From contig BQUP01000008.1 in NCBI GenBank assembly GCA_022835595.1, positions 992,001 to 1,056,000 on the forward strand: 64,000 nucleotides of DNA, read 5' to 3'. Source of the stretch: Cystobasidium ongulense (Eukaryota > Basidiomycota > Cystobasidiomycetes > Cystobasidiales > Cystobasidiaceae). A program made the translations under genes and the position numbers. Every line of letters begins with the position of its first letter. Within the stretch, counting starts at the first letter, position 1. Under the pieces are notes generated by a model, which had not been told where the DNA came from, did not search any database, and saw only the letters and a program-made list of their open reading frames with translations. Shown here piece after piece: positions 11,525-23,367 of this stretch.

Positions 11525-14500
11525 CTAAAGCTTATTGAGCATTCGAGCGACAGGCCTTCTTTCCGAATGATTAGGACCAGGAAGATTCCAAGTCCTAGCC
11601 GGGAAAGCATATTCGATAGCTTGCCAGACATTGTCCACGAAACAAATCTCGATTTCATCTCTAATTTTCTGAGGTAGATCGGCCATTGCAGTGCTTCGAC
11701 ATGCCCTACAGAAGATTCAATGATACTCTCAATCAGACAGCTGTCCAATAATCACACGCTAAGACTTATAAATGTACTCACTCAGGCAGGATGAGCCGCT
11801 TAACGCCAGCACGGGCAGCCGCTAAGCATTTCTCTTTGATACCACCGACGGCTCCGACCTTTCCGCGAAGTGTGATCTCGCCAGTCATGCTGCGAATGTC
11901 GGATAAACAAACAGAATAAGTAACTGGCAGTCAAAAGCCTGAAGATAAGGGATATGCAACCTAAAGGAACTTACGCTAGTTTTGGATCCATGGCTTGCCC
12001 TGAGAATAGACTCAAGAAGCACATAGTCATAGCGACACCTGCTGAAGGCCCATCTTTCTTGATGCCACCCTCTGGGAGCTAAAGACATGATGAGGCGGAG
12101 TATTCGGGGATCAGTACAAGAGGGAACTCTGACGTATGCAAAATGGGTATTGGAATACTCACATGCAGATGAATGTCAATACCGTCAAGTATGTTCTCGT
12201 CTCTTTCGGCTAGACCTAGATTGAAAGCATTCGCTCTAACCCAACTCAGAGCGATACCAGCTGATTCTTTGATGACATCGCCGAGACTCCCAGTCAAGCG
12301 CTGTTTGTGAGAGTAAAACAATTGAATCAGTAAACGGACCGAAAGATGGAAAAATTGTTGAAGTGCAGTTGCGTGCAAAAGGGGGAAAGAGATAACCCAC
12401 CAGCTCTCCTTTACCAGGCATGCTGGTAGCTTCGATATGAAGGATACTTCCGGTACCACTACCAGTATATCCCAAACCGACTGCTGCACCAGGTCTACCT
12501 ACTGCTTCCAGCTCGTCATCCTGCATGTGATGATGTCCAAGTACACTCTCCAAGTCCCCAATCTTTACGATAGGATCGTACCCTATAACGTCCAAAGTGG
12601 CTACAGGTTGAGTCATCGCGGTGTCAGAAGAAAGACGATCCCTAGCTCTTGCTAATTCCACTGCTTTCCATCTGCACACACTACCGATTTGACGTTCCAA
12701 AGTACGTACTCCACTCTCATGACAATATCTGTTGACTATAGCTAATATAGTATCATCATCAATTTTGAGATGTTGAGGTTGTAAAGAATTGGCTTTTAAT
12801 TGTTTCGGTAAGAGGTATTTCCTAGCGATTTGTAATTTCTCCACATCAACATAACCACTTAGATGTATAATTTCCATTCTATCTAATAAAGGAGGAGGAA
12901 TAGTATCTAATGTATTTGCAGTAGCGATGAATAAGACTGAACTTAGATCAAAAGGGGTATTGATATAATGATCAGTAAAAGTATTATTCTGTTCAGGATC
13001 TAATACTTCCAACATTGCGGCTGATGGATCTCCTCTGCTTGAATTACCAGTTGCTAATTTATCGATTTCATCTAGTAGGATGACTGGATTGTTGACCCCT
13101 ACTTGGCGCATTTTCTGAATGAAGATACCGGGCATACTGCCAACATAGGTACGTCGGAAACCGCGAATTTCACTCTCATCGCTTACTCCTCCTAGAGCAG
13201 CGCGTGCGAAAGGTCGTCCCATGGCGGTAGCGAGAGAGCGTGCGATGGATGTCTTGCCTACACCGGGTGGTCCACTGCGGCGATTTACAAAACGGAATCA
13301 GTATTGTAGATCTTATCACCATTAGAGCAGGTATCCTGAAGACTTACACCAGGCAGAGTATAGGACCTTTATCTCTGAATTGCCTAGCCATACGCTTCGG
13401 TGACAAAGGCTTTCGTATCACGTCATCCTCATTATCAGAATCAGACTCAGAATCAGAATTGAAAACGACATTTTCATTCTTTATATCCTTTTTCTTGATG
13501 ACTAACTCTTGTCTTCCCTGTTCTTCTTCAGCATTCAATTTAGCTTCTTGTTCTTGCCATTCTTCGTGTTTTAATCTTAAAACAGCTAAATATTGTAATA
13601 ATCTAACTTTAACATCTTCAATACCAAAATGATCATCTTCTAGTTGTTTTTTAGCTCTTTCCAGGAAATCTCTATCTATCTTCTGCGCATTGGGTAGGTC
13701 AAAAGATGATTTACCCCATGGTAGACTAATCATCCAATCTAAATAATCTCTAGCTTTACCATGTTCAGGAGACATTGGATTTATCTGTTCTAACCTTTTC
13801 AATTCTTTCAGACATAGTTTACGTGTATCGTCTGGCATTGTTGAGTCTTTGATCTTCTTCTTCATGGTATGTAATTCATCGTCCTCTTCATCTTCCTCAT
13901 CTTCTTCTTCGTCGTTGTCACCGTCGGTGTCACTGCCATGCGAATGTCGATCTCTTTGGACCGAGCCAGGAGCACCGAGGCGCGGTGGAGGAGTAGTAGG
14001 TAATCCTGACTCCTCAGCTTCTTCCTTTTTTAAAGCTCTCAACTCTTGAATAAGAGAGTCTAATAAACCTCTCAAAACCCTCTCCCTAGCTTTTCGTAAT
14101 TCAGATCGATTGTAACGCGATTCTACACCATCTTTAGCTTTCAATCCAGCATTAAGTAATTCCAACTGTAGAGTTGCGTGTTCAACTCTTTTTGCAGCTG
14201 TTAGAGTAGATAAATGGCTTAATTTGACTGGGAAAGCTTCAGCTCTTGAGCTGGGTAAAAGTGATGAAATGAGAACATCGGATAATTCATCTGCTGTTGC
14301 GGTTGTTAAACGATTGATACTAGCTCTAAGTAGCTTTAAAGCGAATGCGGAAAGCTTAGGTGCGATGTTGGGTAATTTGATAAGTTTCTCATTCCCTAAT
14401 TTCCCTTTGCCGAGGGGCGATAAGGAAGATTCAAGTGTTTCGAGAATCGTCTGTGCAGCAATACGGAGGTCCTCGGCTTGCTCATCAGATACTGGATCTT

Positions 14501-15393
14501 CAGGAGCTTAAGTTCCAGAAAAATGACACGACGAGAGAGAATTGACAGGTTTGCCAGTCAGTCAGATTAAGGAAAAGAGCGGTGGCGAACCCGGCATGTT
14601 ACAATGCCGGAGTTTTTTGGAAGCAGGAGGACTCACCACCTTTCCTAGGGAAAGCAGTAACTTGAGCTTCAAAGTATGGAGTTCCAGTCATTGTAAATCG
14701 ATCAAGTCTAAGCCTGCAGATACCCTCCAACACGACCAGATAACCGGAATCTTGCTTTCCATCGACGTGGATTTCTAGCTTTTCTACTCGGATGATGCGG
14801 GCGGCTGCAACGTGGACACACTGACCTGAGTATGGGTAGCGTGGAAGTGAGGGATAGATATGCTTGCTCACCACATGCGTCTGTAAAGTCCAACGACAGG
14901 CGCAGGTTTAAGGGTTGCGGTGCGTGATCGCAGGGTGTAAAGCGGTCAGTCACAAGTACTAGCCCACGCACAAGTACTAGCCCACTCAGAATCGAGTCAG
15001 CTGACACTCACACTCGCTCAGTTGGTTTACACTCGGCTTGACACCGTCAACAGGTGCGTTTGCGGTCGTATTGCCTGTATTGATAGTCAAAGGCGAATCG
15101 ATAGGTGAAGTAGGATCGCTTGCGCCACCCTGTGATGCTCTAATGAGAGCTTTCGAAGAAGTTGTTGGTAGTCTGAATGGAACGGCCGCTACGATAGGAT
15201 CGCTTGTGTTACTACCCTTCTTGTCTGCTGCGTCAGCTAGGACTGCTTGGAGCATGTTGAGCGAGTCCTGTCGGAATAGATGGACTGCCAGCGTGGATGA
15301 AGGGAGTAGGACACTCGATGCTGGCAGAGGGAGGACGGGGAGGGCCCCGCTAATGTTGGACGGGCCACTCGGCAGGACCTTGGACCTGAACAT
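11525..15393 (-). CDS. Lon protease, peroxisomal type (Lon2/Pln)
   Basis: An ATP-dependent AAA+ serine protease for quality control. The N-terminal substrate-binding domain begins [10 protein letters not shown] and has [15 protein letters not shown], the short N terminus typical of peroxisomal rather than mitochondrial Lon. Walker A is [16 protein letters not shown] near 13250; Walker B is [10 protein letters not shown] near 13070. The proteolytic site has [12 protein letters not shown] with the catalytic Ser (near 12040) and [10 protein letters not shown] with the catalytic Lys (near 11840). The last residues are ...RMLNKL; N-K-L is a non-canonical but plausible PTS1. Two very acidic inserts lie in the linker region (Asp/Glu run near 13880-13940 and a Ser/Asp run near 13420-13460). 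An ATG at 15468 could extend the N terminus by 25 residues. Divergent from malate dehydrogenase. Confidence 0.88.
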
Positions 15394-15777
15394 GGCGGTT
15401 GTGGTGGATGTGGTGTGATAGAGGGTGGAATGGAATGGATGGAGCAGAGCAAAGGTGCGCAATTGCATGAGTGGCGAAAAGACTCCCCAGCTGGTGCGAG
15501 ATCACAGCCGGGACTGACTGACTGACTAGACCACCACGAGCGGAGGACAGCCACGACAGATGTAAACCCCAACCATCCTACACCGCACATCCCCACGTCG
15601 CGTGCATGCTCGCTGTCTAGGTGTCTCGATGATAGCCTGTAGTTTGCACGTGACCAGAATGCGCAGATGGCTTCAAGGCTGGTCGACTCGAGCTCTTCTC
15701 TGCTTCCATCCATCAGCTGCCACGGACTCCAGCACACACGCTCCACCGCACCTCCCAAGCCACACACACACTCCACA
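15394..15777. other. Divergent intergenic region between Lon and malate dehydrogenase
   Basis: Shared promoter stretch. It contains a short (GACT)4 repeat at about 15512-15527 and a CA-rich run just before the malate dehydrogenase start (cacacacacactccacaatg). No TATA box is evident. An in-frame ATG at 15468 means part of it may be coding for a longer Lon N terminus. Confidence 0.45.
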
Positions 15778-17691
15778 ATGGGCAAGAAAGCAGTTGTCCT
15801 AGGTGCTGCAGGCGGCATTGGCCAGCCATGTGAGTCGTGCTCGCATCTCCACCTCGCTCCCAGGCCATCGTATCGTACAGAGACATGCTGAGACCACTCT
15901 TGATTGCAGTATCGCTCCTCCTCAAGCAGAGCCAAGTCCTCACCGACCTAGCTCTGTTCGATGTCGTGCCCTCGGTCATTGGAGTCGGCGCAGACCTGTC
16001 CCAGTGCGTTTCTTCTCCATCCATGCGTCCATCCATCATGCGCGGGCAAGGACCAGAGAGAGCGGGAGCAATAGCTGACAGCGGTGCACTGCAGCATCAA
16101 CTCGTCAAGCGTCCTCACTGCTCACACCAAGGACAACGACGGACTCGCAACTGCCCTCAAAGACGCAGACATTGTCGTTATCCCTGCTGGTGTCCCGCGA
16201 AAGGTGCGCGCTTTCGTCGTTGTGGGCAGATGAGATGCAACCTGACACGACCACCTTCACAGCCTGGCATGACCCGTGATGATCTATTCAAGGTGGGCAT
16301 TATCGCGCTCACCCTTCTCCAGTCCACCACTGACTTCCTCATCCCATTGCCACACTGTTCCTCTCTCTCCCCCAGATCAACGCTGGCATAGTCAAGGACC
16401 TCGCAACCGCAATCGCACAGAACTGCCCCAAGGCTTTCATTTGCGTCATCAGCAACCCAGTCAACAGCACTGTACCCATCGTAGCTGAAGTACTCAAGAA
16501 GGCCGGATGCTTTGATCCTAAACGGTAAGTCCTGTGCTCTCGTCCAGTCTTTCCGGCAATGAGTCCGGTCCATCCCGGACACGGCGGCAACGACTTGCTC
16601 TGAGAGGAGAAGCTTTTATCCGCAAACAATGGACAATCAACGAGATCAAGCAACTGATTGGCTTGTGTTTACATACTGTTCCCACAAACACCTCCGTCCT
16701 TTTGAATATACATTCGTGCCACCGCAGCCTATTCGGTGTTACTACACTCGACATTGTCCGAGCTTCAACTTTTATCACTTCATCATTAGGAATCCCAAAT
16801 GATGCTCCTAAATACTCGATTCCCGTCGTAGGAGGTCACTCTGGTGCTACCATTGTACCTCTAATCTCCCAAGCTACTCCTAAAGTCGATAGCAAATTAC
16901 TCGACAACAAGGATGAACTAGCAAAGGTCGTCAACAGAATTCAATTCGGTGGTGATGAAGTCGTTAAAGCTAAAGATGGTGCTGGTTCTGCTACTGTAGG
17001 TCATGCGTAGTCCTTTGTTCAGCCGGCTAGGACTTTCGAAGCTGATCGTGCTTTTTCATTCTACCTTGTTCTGATTACAGCTCTCCATGGCGTATGCTGG
17101 ATTCAGGTGTGTTATGCTCGAAAGGATGTGAAAGATGGTTACTGAATGCCCCTCTCCTCGACCTTCAGATTTGTCGAGTCCCTCATCAAGGCCAAATACC
17201 TTGGCGAGACCGGAGTCATTGAAGATTCATGTAAGCGATTCCCATATCATCACATCACATCGAATCCTTTGCTTTTGCCTTTTGTTAGGACAGACGTGGT
17301 AAAAGAGACGAGTACTAATGCTCCCTTATGTCTTGTTCGAAAAATCTTCTTAACTCACAGACATCCACATCTCTGCTCACCCCAACGCTGAAAAGGCACT
17401 CAAGGGTCTAGTAGGGGATGATGTTTCAGGATTAGACTTCTTCTCTCTACCTATTGAGCTAGGACCAGAGGGAGTTAAAGATGTCCACTCGCTTGGTAAA
17501 ATCTCGGATTCCGAACAGGAATTGATGAAGGCTTGCGTTGCGGAATTGAAGGGCAACATTGAGAAGGTGAGAATACTGCATAACTGTTTAGCCCTTCATT
17601 TGGGTTGTATATCGAGCGATTCACTGACTTTTAAATGTCTCTTTGCCGTGAATGTCTACAGGGATCCGCCTTCATCACCTCAAAGGCTTGA
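15778..17691 (+). CDS. NAD-dependent malate dehydrogenase (no mitochondrial presequence)
   Basis: Interconverts malate and oxaloacetate. The mature-type N terminus [23 protein letters not shown] puts the GAAGGIGQ nucleotide loop at once, so this is a cytosolic (or peroxisomal) isoform, not the mitochondrial one. Further motifs are [17 protein letters not shown] with the acid that selects [24 protein letters not shown] with substrate-binding Arg residues, [23 protein letters not shown], and [13 protein letters not shown] with the catalytic His. Nine short exons; the last begins after the acceptor at 17661 and ends ...GSAFITSKA with TGA at 17689-17691. The stop is followed by CTT and then a second TGA, which is discussed as a finding. 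Length about 335 residues, normal for the family. Confidence 0.93.
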
Positions 17692-18171
17692 CTTTGAACG
17701 CCTAGACGGAAAGAGTATTGGAGACAAAGCATAAGAGGGATTGATTAGATGAGATTAGTCGTATTTCTCTATTCGAGTCTATTCCACCCTGATGCATGTC
17801 CTTGGACATTACCCTTGCTCAAATATATAATTCGTTGTTCCGGGCTTAAATCGGCATTCTCTTTTTCGGTGACTTGAAGGTACACCCAAAGCCAAGCATG
17901 TGGGAAAGCAAAGAGTGAAATTCAAACACTATGCCCCCGTATGAATGCTTACATGCCGTGCTTTGCTTGTTGCTTGACTACGGTGTTGCTTCATGTTTCA
18001 AATATAGCATTATGCCAAGCACAATGGCATTACAATCGAGAAAGATGCGTCGAGCTTTGGACCTTTGACACTGAAGTCAATCCTTGCAGCTCTGCTTTGA
18101 ATGACGAACACATCGAGCTTGCTTTGGATTAGAAGCCAGGATAACCTGCTATTGCAAGACAGCAAGCCGCA
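17692..18171. other. Intergenic region between malate dehydrogenase and PhoD-like gene
   Basis: Tandem gene spacing. The left part is AT-richer 3' sequence (for example caaatatataattcg near 17820); the right part should hold the promoter of the PhoD-like gene. Two short open frames on either strand have no family features. Confidence 0.45.
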
Positions 18172-21100
18172 ATGGACGACCCAGGTGTGTTGCAGTTCGC
18201 GCCATGGAGTGCTGACCCACAAAGCTGACGCGATCACCCAGGCCTACATGCGAAACTTCGAGCGGACCATGAAGAGCGAGAGCTGAGAAGGTGCTTTGTG
18301 ACTTCCTCACATGCTAGTAGTACTCCCAATACTGACTCCCTCCTAAATGCGACTCGCCCCGCAGAAACCCACGACACCATTATGCCGACGTACAGCCGCT
18401 TTCCAATGATAATGATTGGCAATCACCTGAATTGGTAGACAAGATACACGCACCACCAGTCGCAGGTGAACATGTTTCAGGATATTCAGAACCGGGCTAT
18501 AGACCCCCCTTGGCTATTCCTGCTGATCAAATACCAGGTGCTACTCATCATGGCGGTAAGTTGTTGCGTTCGGCTCTCCGAAAAGCTCGCTCTATCCTTG
18601 CACGTGGTGTACGATGACCAAATCATCTATCAATACATTACTGACTTTACACACTACTCTCTCTTTCCTCTCTCGCTGACCTGCCATACGTAAATGACCA
18701 TGCAGGACTCGGCCTTCAAGGTGCTGAAAGCGACATCATGCCTCCTGCCGGTACCAAAGAAGCCAAGAGATATCACATGAATCCACATCTCCAATTACAA
18801 TGCGGCCCAATGCTACGCTACGATACCGTAGATGCAGGTGGTACTTATCATGCATATGCAATGATAGTAGTCGCAGACGCAGGTAGTGACTTCAGTCGGA
18901 CCCCTTATATGACATATCGCTATACGCCAAGCTATCCCGAAGCATCCTTCTCAACTGGTATACCCCATCAAAGCGGTAATAATAGCGATCACAGTAAGAA
19001 CGGGCACGCAAACTCAACTGCAAATCTGTCATCAATGTCAGGTAAAGAACAGGTCATAACAAATGTAGGACAAAAATTATGGACATTTCATGGATTAGCA
19101 GGACCAAATTCATTTTGGAGAATGAAATTTGAAATAAAATTAAGTGATACTGAAATGAAGGTTGATTATTCTATTAATAATGGTAAAGAATTAGCTTTTT
19201 ATGTTCCTGCTTTTAATCAAAATATGCGTTGGGTTGGTCATTCTTGTAATGGCTTCTCTGCTGGTGTTGATACAGAAGCTTTTAATGGTGAGTTTCGAAT
19301 TGGCGACTGGTGAATTGTGAGATAGATGCCATCTAAAGCGATGTGACTGACCTTGTCATTTAAATTTTAATCATCTGTTTAGGCCCTGACCCTCTTTGGA
19401 ATGATCTTCTCAAGCGACACGCCCAAGAGCCAATCCATCTACTAGTCGGAGGCGGAGATCAGATATACTGCGATGCTATCGCCAGAGAACCCGAGATTAC
19501 ACCTTGGATTGACGAGTCGAACATTCAAAAGAAGATGGAGAGTAGGTACCTTCTAGTTGGATGATCACTCGCACAACTCATCAGACATGACTGACTGTGA
19601 ATGCTATATTCCTTCCAGCTCCCTTGACGGATGAAATCCGCTTTGCAGTGGATAGATTCGTAAGTACATCTGTTAACATCCGTATTCAGTTATCGAGATA
19701 CTGATACATAGCATTGTTCCACAGCTCTTTAACCATTACGTGAGCAGAAGTGAAGGATCTGCAACCACCTACCGAGATTGACTTGTGCTATGACAGACTA
19801 CATGGTTTAGAAGCGGAGCTTTCGGTAGAGCTATCGCTACTATTCCAATGGCGAACATGATGGACGATCATGGTGAGCAGGAAACAGTAAAATGAGGTTC
19901 ATGCTGATAGCCCTCATTGATTAATTTGTTTCGTATGCGCTCACACTCACAATGCACTAGATCTCAGTAAGTTCGCACAACACATGAGCCGCATCGCGGG
20001 TAATTGCTTCGGATGCTGACATTTGCCCCTTTCAGTCGATGTATGTTGATAGAATTTGGTTTTCTCGGTGGAAACGATCAGCGAAGCTGACTGTTTATGC
20101 ACCTAAATAAGGGATTCGGAAGCTATCCAGATGATTGTAAGTTTTTTTAAAGCGCTCACATAGCCAATCAGTATGCTGATAAGAGTGGTTTTGTTGCAGT
20201 GCAAACTTCGCCTGTTTTTTCGCACATGTACGTCCCCATACAGCATTAGATGAAAATTGTGTGTTCGCATGGATATTGACCATGGCAACGGACCATAATA
20301 TTAGTGGATCACGCGGAATCTTCTTTTACCATCTATTCCAGCTCTTCATCGTCAATGATGTCGACGGAACAGATCCCAGTATACCGCATCCGAACCTATC
20401 TATAATCGTCGGTGGTCCAGGTCCATATGTTCCATTCGACAATCACAGTTTCCTTATCTGGTGCGTGACTTATTTTACAGGCTTTGCTGACAGGACGATG
20501 CTAAGTCCGAGGTTTCGCAATTATAGGCTCGGACCGACAGTCCGTATGCTATTGCTAGATTGCCGAACAGAGCGCAAATTGAACCAAATCGTGTCCAAAT
20601 ACACGTACGAACGGGTCTTCGCACAACTGCGACAGTTGCCAAGCGAAGTTCAGCATCTGGTCGTTCTCTTAGGAGTGCCCATTGCATACCCTCGTATGGT
20701 TCTCATTGAAGGCTTGTTGACAAGCAAATACAATCCTATAACAGCGCTAGGACGCAAGGGTGTGCCGGGCTTTTCAGGACTCATTAACAAGTACGTTTCA
20801 TTATCTTCGTCATTTGCTCACGTAGCTAATGTATTCCTGCAGATTCAATAAGCAAGCTGAGCTAGGTGACGACCTCAACGATCACTGGACGGCCTCACCG
20901 CACAAGGTAAAGGCACTACTTGATCTCTCGCTCCTGAGAAGCTTAATAACCTTTTCGTAACTTCTACGTTACAGCCCGAGCGAAATTGGTTGATTCTCGA
21001 ATTCCAAAAGCTGGCCGTAAGCAATCGATTGAGGATAACCTACCTCAGCGGAGATGTCCATCTCGCCGCTGTTGGTTATTTCTTCGACAAGCACAAGATC

Positions 21101-21481
21101 AAACCAGAGCTCGATCCTAAATATGCAGTGAATATCATTTCAAGCGCTATAGTCAATACACCTCCTCCACCAGCACTTGTAGGATTACAAGGAAAGCTGA
21201 ATAGGAAAGTTCACAAGACTCTTCATCATAAGAATACCGATGAAACAATGATGGATGTCTTCAAGAACGATACCAATGGATCAACTTTGAAGAATCCTTA
21301 TTTCATGGGCCGCAGGAATTACTGTATTGCGCATACAGACCCACAGGGCGATTTGTGCTTCGGTATCATGGTCGAGAAGGAACAAGGTGTCGGCGAAACC
21401 AAAGAGTATGTGTTCCATTCTTCCACCTTGCGTGCTTTTCAGCTATTTGACCCGATCTTCCCCGTAGATACGAAGTTGTGA
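18172..21481 (+). CDS. PhoD-like metallophosphatase domain protein
   Basis: A fungal protein of the PhoD-like metallophosphoesterase group; substrate unknown. The start at 18172 (MDDPG) joins across a 56-nt intron to LHAKLRADHEERELRR and on through LQLQCGPMLRYDTVD. The metal-binding core reads LLVGGGDQIYCDAI (Asp ligand), MANMMDDHDLIDGFGSYPDD (Asp-His cluster) and RITYLSGDVHLAAVGYF (late His ligands). The protein ends PIFPVDTKL, roughly 760 residues. Remarkably, the DDHDLIDGFGSYPDD core is cut by two microexons of 6 and 5 nt and two more exons of 25 and 28 nt; the reading frame and conserved sequence are kept only if these are used. No signal peptide or membrane segment is clear. Confidence 0.85.
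19961..19966 (+). other. 6-nt microexon in the PhoD-like gene
   Basis: Bases atctca lie between an AG acceptor (cactag) and a GTAAGT donor. Together with the last base of the previous exon they code for D-L and the first base of I in the conserved DDHDLID motif. Confidence 0.72.
20036..20040 (+). other. 5-nt microexon in the PhoD-like gene
   Basis: Bases tcgat lie between acceptor tttcag and donor gtatgt. They complete the I codon and add D in DDHDLIDGFG. Skipping this exon would break the frame just before the metal-site motif. Confidence 0.7.
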
Positions 21482-21641
21482 TTCCTCCACCACGATGGGC
21501 CTAAGGACGTGTTAGATCTGCCGAATCGAGTAATTGTGCTGCGCTGTTTTTGGGAGTGCCGCAGTAGTGCCGTTTGCAATTGGGCAGTCTCGAGTAGTAT
21601 TCAGTAGGTATTGTAGTATGGCTTGCCTCAGGCTTTATTGA

Positions 21642-23116
21642 TTATGCTGTCCACCTTGTCGGAGTGTAGCTTGAGAACAGCGGCATTCGATTGTCTCCCA
21701 GGTATTCTAAAACTGCCTCTTTCGTCTTCAAAGAGTTGAATTTGATCCTCTCGGCTCTGACGGGGAAGTATTTCTCGGACATCCAAGAGACCTGTCTATG
21801 GAATATCGCAAAGGGCAGATCTATCTCTGAGTACAATTTTATAAAGCGCTGATACACAGAAAGCAGCGGTCAGTCGCATTGATTATGTCATAAGTGAACT
21901 TCTGACCAGAATACTTACATCGACAGCTTCGACGGGAGTCCGGTCGTAACCCGCAAAGAGAGCCTATTCATCAAGTTAGCTCAAACTTGCAGTGTATATA
22001 CTGAAGATTGGACGATACTGACTGGATTCTCGAGGAGCCCACGTGCACTCATAGCCGCATTGACACCCGTCTCTTCCTTCATGCGCAAGCTGTCTTGTAA
22101 AGTAAAGATGTCCCCATTTCCTACAACTGGCACCTCACCTTTCGCCTCTTCACGTGCAAATTTGATCCCTTCCCAATTTGCAGGCTCTGTATCTTTCTGA
22201 TGTCTTGTTCTGCCATGGACACCGATGTAGGATGCTCCAGCATGTATGGCTGTTTGTACAAGCTGGGTGGTATTCCTGAGAATGTGAAAACCTTGTAAGC
22301 TAGGAGCGGCGTGTGGTGAGATGGCATTTGTGCGCACTTTGGATCCTTGTCTAAGCGGATCTTGACACTGATGGGAAAGTCTGAAGAGACACGATTGCGA
22401 GCTTGCTTGACCATGTCGTGGACCAATTCAGGCTGACGGAGCAGGTACGACCCGATTTCCTCTGCACAATAAAACTGTCAAATTATATGGCCCAACAGCA
22501 CGAGATAAGCTCTCTATACCTTGATATGCCCATCGTTGAGGACTAGCACAAAGTCATAAGTTTCATGAAATCGAAGAGCCCGACAATGAACGATACATAC
22601 CAGCCACAGTTCAGGTCAACACCATCGACAAACGGAGAAATAAGTTCGACAGCATCGGCGAACTCAACTGCTTTTTGAGCAGCGAATTGAGCTACAAGAG
22701 CGCCTTTGAATGTTCTTCCATCTTGAGTGAAAATACCTCTTTCCCTATTATTCGTACTGAACTCTGCCTGTCTTGCTTTTTCTGATCTCGAGTATTCTCT
22801 TGAAAGCATCATGGGCGTGTGGGTGATATGCGTTTCATAACGAGAATAAAGTGTTCTAGCTGCCAACTTGGAATAGCGCACCATGGGAGCTGCAATGCGT
22901 GCACACACACCATGCAAGGCATCAGCACTGACTGCTAACACATACTCGTGTAAATTGTACTCGAAGATGATCGACCACAAGCAGTTCCGACCAACCTGCA
23001 ACGTTGACAGTTTTGAGCTGCTTGAGCATCTCGTGAGGTGGAATGATCTCCACCTGGCTGAGGTCCTCAACCTCGTCGTACACATCGCCATGCTCGTATG
23101 GCAGTTCTGTCACCAT
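21642..23116 (-). CDS. dus4: tRNA-dihydrouridine synthase, Dus4 type
   Basis: A flavoenzyme that reduces uridine in the tRNA D-loop (positions 20a/20b in yeast Dus4). Starts at 23116 (MVTELPYEHGDVYD). After an intron the FMN-barrel start reads VNVAAPMVRYSKLA. Later exons give HTPMMLSREYSRS, VAQFAAQKAVEFADA, VDLNCGCPQRWAYQEEIG with the catalytic Cys (codon split by an intron near 22600), SVKIRLDKD, YIGVHGRTRHQK and VPVVGNGDIF and MSARGLLENP, which bind FMN phosphate. The HGRTR.QK segment and short size fit Dus4. The tail ends at 21642. Expected location is cytosol or nucleus. Confidence in the Dus family is very high, in the Dus4 subtype good. Confidence 0.88.
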
Positions 23117-23367
23117 CGTCCGAGTGTACGATCACGTTCTGGCGAAAGGGCAACCTCGTCACGCGCAAGTTTGCGAAGATGCACTCAAGAGTTAACATCA
23201 AATTAGCCGTACACTCTGGTACCCAGCGAACAGATCAATGGCGAAATTTTCCTGGCAATTTCGCGAGCTTGTGGTGTATTGCTCCCAAGACCGCACTTCG
23301 TATCAAAAGCCGAAAGCTGTTTTCTCTACTATACATTACTTGTAATTACGAATAACTGATAAAAACT

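Noticed and set aside
21455-21481. T-K-L end of the PhoD-like protein as a peroxisomal signal
   Set aside because: Thr at that position is weak and the family is not known to be peroxisomal; noted only in passing.
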